DNA of 45,435 bases. Source: DASQPR01 sp035263025. Its GTDB lineage: Bacteria > Actinomycetota > Actinomycetes > Mycobacteriales > Micromonosporaceae. The stretch lies in assembly GCA_035263025.1 (NCBI GenBank), contig DATFRR010000059.1, positions 1-45,435 on the forward strand, given 5' to 3'. Below the pieces are notes generated by a model, which saw only the letters and a list, made by a program, of their open reading frames with translations, was not told the origin of the DNA and ran no database searches. Shown here in pieces: positions 40,033-45,435 of the stretch (positions within the stretch are counted from its first letter, which is position 1; the number at the start of each line of letters is the position of its first letter). The position numbers and the translations under genes were made by a program.

Positions 40033-40295
40033 GGCGCACAGGATCGCATGACCACGCTAGTTCGGGCTGTCCGCCGACCGACAGGCGACCACGTCCGCCG
40101 CGGATTGCGGCACGTTGTCCGTCCGCATCGGCGCCCGGCGGCCGGGCGATTTGGCATGATACGCGGCCACCGATGCCCGGCCACGGCTTCCGGCAATGAG
40201 CCCGTGGCCCGAGCATCCGCGACCGACGATCAATGCACCACGTCGCGCCGCGCCCTGCGCGGCCGGACCGTGCGGACCCGACGGGGGGATGCGGG

Positions 40296-40667
40296 ATGGC
40301 AAATGCGACCGAGGAGTTCTTCGACGAACTGGGCCGTCGGGGGCATGAACCCCTGGTAGCGAGGGTCCATGGAGCGCTGCGATTTGACGTGACGCAGCAC
40401 GGCAAGACCGACGTCTATCGACTGATCATCGACGGTGGCCACCTCACCGTGTCGCGCGATCCCGGCCACGCCGACTGCGTGATCCGCGTCGACCGCGCGG
40501 TGCTGGACGGGATCGTGTCAGGCCGCATGAACGCGATGGCGGCGCTGCTGCGCGGCGCGCTCGCGGCCGAGGGCGATCCGGAAATGATGGTCATCTTCCA
40601 GCGCCTGATGTCTCCGCCGACGCGCGAGACCCAGCGCGAGCGCATCACGACCGTCGCGGGGTGGTGA
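40296..40667 (+). CDS. SCP2 sterol-transfer-like domain protein
   Basis: A protein of 123 residues made of a single SCP2-like domain: HGALRFDVTQHG, a strand pair VYRLIIDGGHLTVS, DPGHADCVIRVDRAVLDGIV and a hydrophobic helix (MNAMAALLRGALAAEGDPEM) typical of the lipid-binding pocket. Such proteins bind hydrophobic ligands or serve as accessory domains. The ATG at 40296 follows GGGGGG. Its stop lies two bases before the debranching-enzyme ATG and overlaps an alternative GTG start, so the pair is probably coupled, an unusual partnership. Confidence 0.82.
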   Translation: MANATEEFFDELGRRGHEPLVARVHGALRFDVTQHGKTDVYRLIIDGGHLTVSRDPGHADCVIRVDRAVLDGIVSGRMNAMAALLRGALAAEGDPEMMVIFQRLMSPPTRETQRERITTVAGW

Positions 40668-40669
40668 CG

Positions 40670-42739
40670 ATGACCAAAGAGGTACGCATCCTCGACGGCA
40701 ACACGTTCGTGGTGAGCGACGACGCCGGCGACGTCGCCGCATCGCCGACCGAACCGAGCGGGCTGTTCTCCTACGACACGCGATTCCTGTCGACGTGGGC
40801 GCTGACCATCGACGGCAAACGTCTCACCACGCTGTCGGTCGATGACCTGCAATACTTCGAGACGCGCTTCTTCCTCGTACCGGACACCGGCAGCATCTAC
40901 GTCAACGCGACCCTGTCCGTGATCCGGCAGCGCACCGTGGAGAGCGGCTTCACCGAGCGGCTGACCATCATGAACCACGACGACAAGGTCGTTGACCTGT
41001 CGGTGCGCATCGAAGCCGGCACCGACTTCGCGGACATGTTCGAGGTGAAAGACGCGCTTGCCAAGAAGGGCAAGACGTATACGCGCATCGAGCACGGCCG
41101 GCTCACGTTCGGGTACGAACGCGAGACGTTCCGTCGTGAGACCGCGATCTCCAGCACCGCGACGGCGGATGTGGACGAGAAAGGGCTGTCCTTCACGGTG
41201 CACATCCAGCCACACAAGGAATGGACGACAATACTTCGCGTCGAGGCCATGATGCTCGGACCGGACGGTAAGCCGGTGCTGCCGCGCCATGCCGATGACT
41301 CGGATGGCCCGAGCAACATGCTCGCCGAGCTTGACGGTTGGCTGTCCGGCGCACCACGGCTGGAATGCGACTGGGAGCCGTTGCAGGAGACGTACCGGCG
41401 CAGTCTCGTGGACCTCGCGGCGTTGCGCTTCGCGCCCAGGGTGACCGGCGGGAAGCACAGCCTGCCCGCCGCCGGCCTGCCGTGGTTCATGACGATGTTC
41501 GGTCGGGACAGCATCCTTACGAGCCTGCAAGCGTTGCCGTTCAACGCGGATCTGGCCGCGACGACACTCCGCGTGCTGGCCGACTGGCAGGGCAGCCGCG
41601 TCGACGACTTCCGCGACGAGGATCCGGGCCGCATCCTGCACGAGATGCGCTACGGCGAGACGGTGGCTTTCGAGGAACGGCCGCACTCGCCATATTACGG
41701 AAACGCCGATGCCACTCCGCTGTTCGTGGTGCTCCTCGACGAATACGAACGGTGGTCCGGCGACACCGAGCTAGTGCGCGAACTCGAGTACGAGGTGCGC
41801 GCCGCGCTCGCGTGGATCGACGACTATGCCGACCTGATGGGCAACGGATACATCTCGTACCAACGGCGCAACGAGGAGACCGGCCTGGAGAACCAGTGCT
41901 GGAAGGACTCGTGGGACTCGATCGCATACCGCGACGGGCGCCTGCCAGGCTTTCCGCGCGCGACTTGCGAGTTGCAAGGCTACGCGTACGACGCGAAGGT
42001 GCGAGGCGCACGGCTGGCGCGCGAGTTCTGGAACGACCCGGCCTACGCGGCCAAGCTGGAAGCACAGGCCGCCGACCTCAAACGCCGGTTCAACCGGGAC
42101 TTCTGGGTCCGCGACGGCAAGTATTTCGCGCTCGCGCTGGACGCGGACGGCAGCCAGGTGGACGCGCTCACGTCCAATATGGGTCACCTACTGTGGAGCG
42201 GCATCGTCGACCGTACGAAGGCGAAGGCGGTCGTCGGCCACCTGATGGGTCCGCGCCTGTGGTCGGGGTGGGGAGTCCGGACGATGGCCGAAGGCGACGG
42301 GCGGTACAACCCGATCGGCTACCACGTTGGCACGGTGTGGCCGTTCGACAACTCGTTCATCGCGTGGGGTCTGCGGCGGTACGGGTACAAGGCGGAGGCG
42401 GCCCGCGTGGCGGCCGGCATCCTCGAGGCGGCCACGTTCTTCGACGGACGGTTGCCAGAGGCGTTCGGTGGCTACGAGCGGAGCCTGACGAAGTTCCCGG
42501 TGCAGTACCCGACGGCGTGCAGCCCGCAAGCGTGGTCCACCGGGGCACCGTTGCTGCTCCTGCGTACCATGCTCGGCCTCGACCCGGTGGGGGACCAGCT
42601 CGTCGTGGATCCGGTGCTGCCGGCCGGCTTCGGTCAGCTGGAACTGCTCGACATCCCGGGCCGTTGGGGGGTACGCGACGCGTTCGGTCGCAGCCGCAAC
42701 GAGGCGCCATCTCGCGCCAACGCGGCCCGCGGCTCGTGA
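40670..42739 (+). CDS. Glycogen-debranching-type enzyme (amylo-alpha-1,6-glucosidase family)
   Basis: A protein of 689 residues. The N-terminal 200 residues are the beta-sandwich of GDE_N-type proteins (FVVSDDAGDV, SGLFSYDTRFLSTW). The C-terminal part is an (alpha/alpha)6 barrel with FGRDSILTSLQ, YGNADATPLFVVLLDEY, ENQCWKDSWDS, YHVGTVWPFDNSFIAWG and LPEAFGGY. The acidic residues expected for catalysis (Asp in GRDS, Asp in KDSWD, Glu in LPEAFGG) are present. It probably trims alpha-glucans or glucosylated compounds in the cytoplasm. The ATG at 40670 was preferred over GTGs at 40661 and 40664 by distance to the G-rich ribosome site. Confidence 0.88.
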   Translation: MTKEVRILDGNTFVVSDDAGDVAASPTEPSGLFSYDTRFLSTWALTIDGKRLTTLSVDDLQYFETRFFLVPDTGSIYVNATLSVIRQRTVESGFTERLTIMNHDDKVVDLSVRIEAGTDFADMFEVKDALAKKGKTYTRIEHGRLTFGYERETFRRETAISSTATADVDEKGLSFTVHIQPHKEWTTILRVEAMMLGPDGKPVLPRHADDSDGPSNMLAELDGWLSGAPRLECDWEPLQETYRRSLVDLAALRFAPRVTGGKHSLPAAGLPWFMTMFGRDSILTSLQALPFNADLAATTLRVLADWQGSRVDDFRDEDPGRILHEMRYGETVAFEERPHSPYYGNADATPLFVVLLDEYERWSGDTELVRELEYEVRAALAWIDDYADLMGNGYISYQRRNEETGLENQCWKDSWDSIAYRDGRLPGFPRATCELQGYAYDAKVRGARLAREFWNDPAYAAKLEAQAADLKRRFNRDFWVRDGKYFALALDADGSQVDALTSNMGHLLWSGIVDRTKAKAVVGHLMGPRLWSGWGVRTMAEGDGRYNPIGYHVGTVWPFDNSFIAWGLRRYGYKAEAARVAAGILEAATFFDGRLPEAFGGYERSLTKFPVQYPTACSPQAWSTGAPLLLLRTMLGLDPVGDQLVVDPVLPAGFGQLELLDIPGRWGVRDAFGRSRNEAPSRANAARGS

Positions 42740-42831
42740 CGAACGCGGGTCATCAGGATCCGCCGTCGCGGTCGCGACGTTACGCCGTGGGCAGATAGCG
42801 CCGTGGCGCGTCGCCCGACACGTGGCGCGGT

Positions 42832-42837
42832 TATATC
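42832..42837 (+). promoter_or_regulatory. Candidate -10 box (TATATC) of the ClpP-like gene
   Basis: TATATC stands out in GC-rich DNA and ends eight bases before the ATG at 42846, which has no ribosome site. It suggests a leaderless or near-leaderless mRNA. No convincing -35 box was seen. Confidence 0.4.
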
Positions 42838-42845
42838 GTCGTGAC

Positions 42846-43478
42846 ATGACCACGCGGCCCTCCGGTTGGGTGGCACGGTTCCCGTACCGGCAGCCGGACC
42901 CGGGATCCGAGTCCGGCCGCCCCGAGCCGCACGGCGGTGTGCCGCCGTGGCTTCAGGAGCGCCTGTTCGACCGCCGCATTGTGATGCTCGCCGGTCCGCT
43001 CACTGGTGACGCGGCGAGCCAGACGGCGGCTGCGCTGATCACGCTCGACGCCATCGGCGTGCGTCCGGTGCAGCTGCACGTCACGGCCGTGGACGGCGAA
43101 CTCAGCGCCGCGTTCGCGGTGGTCGACGCGATTCGCTCGATGCGCGCGCCGGTCGACGTCGTCGTACCGTCTCAGGCCGGCGGCGCGTCGCTTGCCGTAC
43201 TCGCTGCCGCCCGTCGCCGGCTCGCGTTTCCGCACGCGCGCCTGCGGCTGGTCGAGCCGGGCGCGGCGCTGGCCTCCGGTACCGCGGACCGGGTCGCGGG
43301 CGCGGCCGGCGAATACCTCCGTGAACTCGAAGAACTGATCGTCGCGTTGGCGGACATGACACACCAACGGCGCAGCCGCATCGAAGACGACCTGTCCGCC
43401 GGTCGCGTATTGACTGCGCCAGAGGCGAAAGAGTACGGACTGATCGACGACATCATCGACCGGGCGCAGGAGATCTAG
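42846..43478 (+). CDS. ClpP-like protein with lost catalytic histidine (probable pseudo-protease)
   Basis: A protein of 210 residues with the ClpP/crotonase fold: RIVMLAGPLTGDAASQTAAA, LHVTAVDGELSAAFAVVDAI, and MTHQRRSRIEDDLSAGRVLT followed by EAKEYGLIDDII at the end. The serine region reads QAGGASLAVL, with Ser115 in the nucleophile position. The segment that is normally LPHARIMIHQP reads FPHARLRLVEP, so the catalytic His is Val136 and the following Gln is Glu. The loop between Ser and His is also three residues short. The protein may assemble with active ClpP rings or act as a scaffold; activity is unlikely. The ATG at 42846 gives the expected N-terminus. Confidence 0.82.
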   Translation: MTTRPSGWVARFPYRQPDPGSESGRPEPHGGVPPWLQERLFDRRIVMLAGPLTGDAASQTAAALITLDAIGVRPVQLHVTAVDGELSAAFAVVDAIRSMRAPVDVVVPSQAGGASLAVLAAARRRLAFPHARLRLVEPGAALASGTADRVAGAAGEYLRELEELIVALADMTHQRRSRIEDDLSAGRVLTAPEAKEYGLIDDIIDRAQEI

Positions 43479-43630
43479 GACGCTGCACGGGCGCCTCGCC
43501 GACGAGCGCGACGGCTGGCTGCGGGTGGGCGGCACTTCGTCGTCGCTAGCCCCGGCATCTCCCGGTTTGGCAGCGAGAGGCCGGGGGTAGCGGCCAGAGT
43601 GGGGGAGGCAACGGGCACGGAGGAGGGGTC

Positions 43631-44935
43631 ATGGCACGACCGCGCATCGTGATCGTCGGCGGCGGCTTCGCGGGATATCACTGCGCTCGGCGGCTGTCCC
43701 GGCTGTCCCGCGGCCAGTTCGACATCACGCTGGTCAACCCGACCGACTACTTCCTCTACCTGCCGCTGCTCCCGCAGGTGACCGGTGGCCTGCTCGACCC
43801 GCGTCGGGTGACGGTGTCGATTCCGGCCACCCTGCCACACGTTGGTCTGCGACTCGGTCAGGTGCGCGGCATCGATCTCGACGCGCGTCGGGTCGAATAC
43901 GTCGACCTCGAGGACCGCTCCGGCAACGTGGGCTACGACCGGCTGGTGATCGCGGTCGGCAGCGTGAACCGTCTGCTTCCGGTGCCCGGCATCGACGACT
44001 ACGCGCACGGGTTCCGCGGCATTCCGGAGGCGCTCTACTTGCGCGACCACTTGGTCCGGCAGATTGAGTTGGCGGAGGCGGCTGACGACCCGCACGAACG
44101 CGCCGCCCGCTTGACGTTCGTCGTGGCTGGCGCCGGATACACGGGTACGGAGGTGTTGGCGCACGGCGAGCGGATGACCAGATCGCTGCTACGGTCTCGA
44201 CCAGCGCTGGCCGGCGAGCGGTGCCGATGGCTGCTCGTGGACACGGCGGATCGTGTGCTGCCCGGGCTGGATCCGAGGCTGTCGGCCGCGACCGCACGGG
44301 TGTTGCGGCGCCGTGGTGTGGACATCCGACTCGGTACGTCGGTGCAAAAGGCGACCGCCGACGGCATCCAACTGAGCGATGCCTCGTTCGTCGCGACCCG
44401 CACGTTGGCGTGGTGCGTCGGAGTACGCCCCGATCCGCTCGTCGAAGGCGTCCACCTGCCGACCCGCGACGGTCGCCTCGTCGTCGACGAATACCTCTCC
44501 GTGCCTGGTCATCCCGAGGTGTTCGCGTGCGGCGACGCAGCGGCGGTCGAGGACGTGACGATGCCGGGCAAGCTGACGCCGATGACGGCGCAGCACGCGG
44601 AGCGGCAGGGCAAGCTGGTTGCGATCAACATCGCCGCCGAGTACGGGCGCGCTGCGCGGCGGACGTACGAGCATCATGATCTCGGGTTCGTCGTGGACCT
44701 CGCTGGCGTCAATGCCGCAGCAAACCCGTTCGGCGTGCCGCTGTCCGGGCTGCCGGCCGCCGCCGTGACCGGCGGATACCACCTGCTTTCCCTGCCGGCT
44801 AACCGTGTTCGGGTGACCGTGGACTGGTTGCTCGGCGCGTTCTCGATGCGGCAGTTCGTCCAACTCGGTCTGATCCGCAGCGGCGAGGTTCCGCTGGACA
44901 GCGCGATGCCGGAATACCCGTCGCGTCGTCGGTAG
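43631..44935 (+). CDS. Type II NADH dehydrogenase-like FAD-dependent oxidoreductase
   Basis: A protein of 434 residues of the NDH-2 family, which passes electrons from NADH to quinone at the inner membrane face. The FAD loop is RIVIVGGGFAGYHCARRL (5-22), the NAD loop is FVVAGAGYTGTEVLAHGE, and the second FAD motif is EVFACGDAAAVED. The quinone-side motif region reads KLTPMTAQHAERQGKLVA. The C-terminal helix region (LLGAFSMRQFVQLGLI) would bind the membrane. The ATG at 43631 follows GGAGGAGGGG. It is monocistronic by spacing (152 bases upstream and 149 downstream with no gene). Confidence 0.88.
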   Translation: MARPRIVIVGGGFAGYHCARRLSRLSRGQFDITLVNPTDYFLYLPLLPQVTGGLLDPRRVTVSIPATLPHVGLRLGQVRGIDLDARRVEYVDLEDRSGNVGYDRLVIAVGSVNRLLPVPGIDDYAHGFRGIPEALYLRDHLVRQIELAEAADDPHERAARLTFVVAGAGYTGTEVLAHGERMTRSLLRSRPALAGERCRWLLVDTADRVLPGLDPRLSAATARVLRRRGVDIRLGTSVQKATADGIQLSDASFVATRTLAWCVGVRPDPLVEGVHLPTRDGRLVVDEYLSVPGHPEVFACGDAAAVEDVTMPGKLTPMTAQHAERQGKLVAINIAAEYGRAARRTYEHHDLGFVVDLAGVNAAANPFGVPLSGLPAAAVTGGYHLLSLPANRVRVTVDWLLGAFSMRQFVQLGLIRSGEVPLDSAMPEYPSRRR

Positions 44936-45084
44936 CGACGTAGGTCCGCAGGCGCGTCGGTCGGGCGCCGAGGACGTTGCCGCGCGCCGGCGTCATTCGG
45001 TCTGCCGTTCGAATCCCGTGGCCGTTACCGTGTCACGAGGCCGGCGCACGGTGTCGCGTCCGGCCAGGGATCGGAGGCGGCTCG

Positions 45085-45435
45085 ATGGCGGCCGGAGGGG
45101 CGACGCAGTGGGACGAGTTCGTCCAGCAACGCGACGCGTTGATGCGCGCATTCGCGGCGACGGTATCGGAGTCGGTGGCGCGCACCGACACTGATCATCC
45201 GGCGTTCCACGGCTGCTACGACTGGCACAGCGCCGTCCACGGCACGTATGCCTTGTTCGCCGCGTCCCGGCTGACAGGTGACGCGAGCTATCGCGAGGTC
45301 GCATTGCGGGAGACGGGCGAGGAGCGCATCGCTCGCGAGGTAACGGCACTCGTCGAAGGCAAGCTCGATGTCGAGATCCCGTACGGCGTCGGCTGGGCGC
45401 TGATCCTCGACGCCGAGGCGGCGCGCAACGGGATC
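45085..45435 (+). CDS. DUF2891-like protein, 5' part only
   Basis: The first 117 codons are inside the window. After a helical start (QWDEFVQQRDALMRAFAATV) comes HPAFHGCYDWHSAVHGTYAL, which matches the conserved HPAF-G-x-DWHS-VHG core of DUF2891 proteins, a helical-toroid family of unknown function. Later residues continue with VEIPYGVGWALILDAEA, consistent with an alpha/alpha barrel. The ATG at 45085 has GGAGG seven bases upstream. Catalytic-looking His and Asp residues are present, but no activity is known for the family. Confidence 0.75.
   Translation, partial: MAAGGATQWDEFVQQRDALMRAFAATVSESVARTDTDHPAFHGCYDWHSAVHGTYALFAASRLTGDASYREVALRETGEERIAREVTALVEGKLDVEIPYGVGWALILDAEAARNGI

Noticed and set aside
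44951..44971. GGCGC...GCGCC stem after the NDH-2-like gene as a terminator
   Set aside because: Only five base pairs with a nine-base loop and no U tract; such stems are expected by chance in this base composition.
1..45435. Mobile elements, CRISPR arrays, tRNA and rRNA genes, origin or attachment sites
   Set aside because: No transposase, integrase, regularly spaced repeat, cloverleaf-like or rRNA-like sequence was found by reading both strands; a tRNAscan or Infernal run would be needed to exclude a weak hit.

Overview
The window is high-GC DNA from an actinobacterium. The signs are a strong G/C bias at third codon positions, many GTG starts, GGAGG-type ribosome sites, a mycothiol-dependent DinB/maleylpyruvate-isomerase-type enzyme, a DUF1918 protein, and many lipoproteins with Actinobacteria-style lipoboxes. 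The genus cannot be fixed from the sequence alone. About 42 genes are supported; the first (1-144) and last (45085-45435) are cut by the window edges. No rRNA, tRNA, CRISPR array, transposase or integrase was seen.

Layout. (1) 1-7295, minus strand: a seven-gene carbohydrate operon. A family-5 binding lipoprotein, two Dpp-type permeases and two Dpp-type ATPases are followed by a GH4 glycosidase and a BadF-type sugar kinase. A divergent ROK repressor lies at 7706-8920, with a dyad operator upstream of it. (2) 9054-19030: mixed single genes and short operons. They include a DUF308 membrane protein, a small acidic repeat protein, a five-residue-periodic repeat protein, a class V PLP enzyme, two VOC proteins, a DinB/MDMPI enzyme, a CaiC-like acyl-CoA ligase, an alpha/beta hydrolase, a MetE-C-like enzyme, a lipoprotein and an RHH-like protein. 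(3) 19173-21830: a membrane GGDEF-EAL protein, probably translated from a leaderless mRNA. (4) 22430-25822: a xylose/ribose-type ABC importer with a strong promoter and a large hairpin after the binding-protein gene. (5) 26083-33268: DUF1918, a large STAND-like ATPase, a methyltransferase translationally coupled to an amidase and preceded by a multi-site operator, and a ROK kinase. (6) 33336-38085: a BlaI/M56 (BlaR-like) system in one operon with a two-EXXE membrane protein. A lipoprotein phosphoesterase is divergent, and an undecaprenyl-diphosphatase follows it. Two copies of one dyad (CACTACA-N3-TGTAGG) sit in front of the two transcription units. (7) 38114-45435: a three-repeat surface protein with its coupled partner, an SCP2-like protein, a glycogen-debranching-type enzyme, a degenerate ClpP, an NDH-2-like flavoprotein and the start of a DUF2891-like gene.

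Working together. The first operon reads as a non-PTS route for an oligosaccharide: ABC import, cytoplasmic phosphorylation, then GH4 cleavage. The 34-38 kb block reads as a cell-envelope stress regulon in which a zinc membrane protease and a BlaI repressor would control lipid-carrier recycling (UppP) and new partners. This block is the best candidate for an undescribed system. Three convergent gene junctions carry perfect inverted repeats that look like shared terminators.
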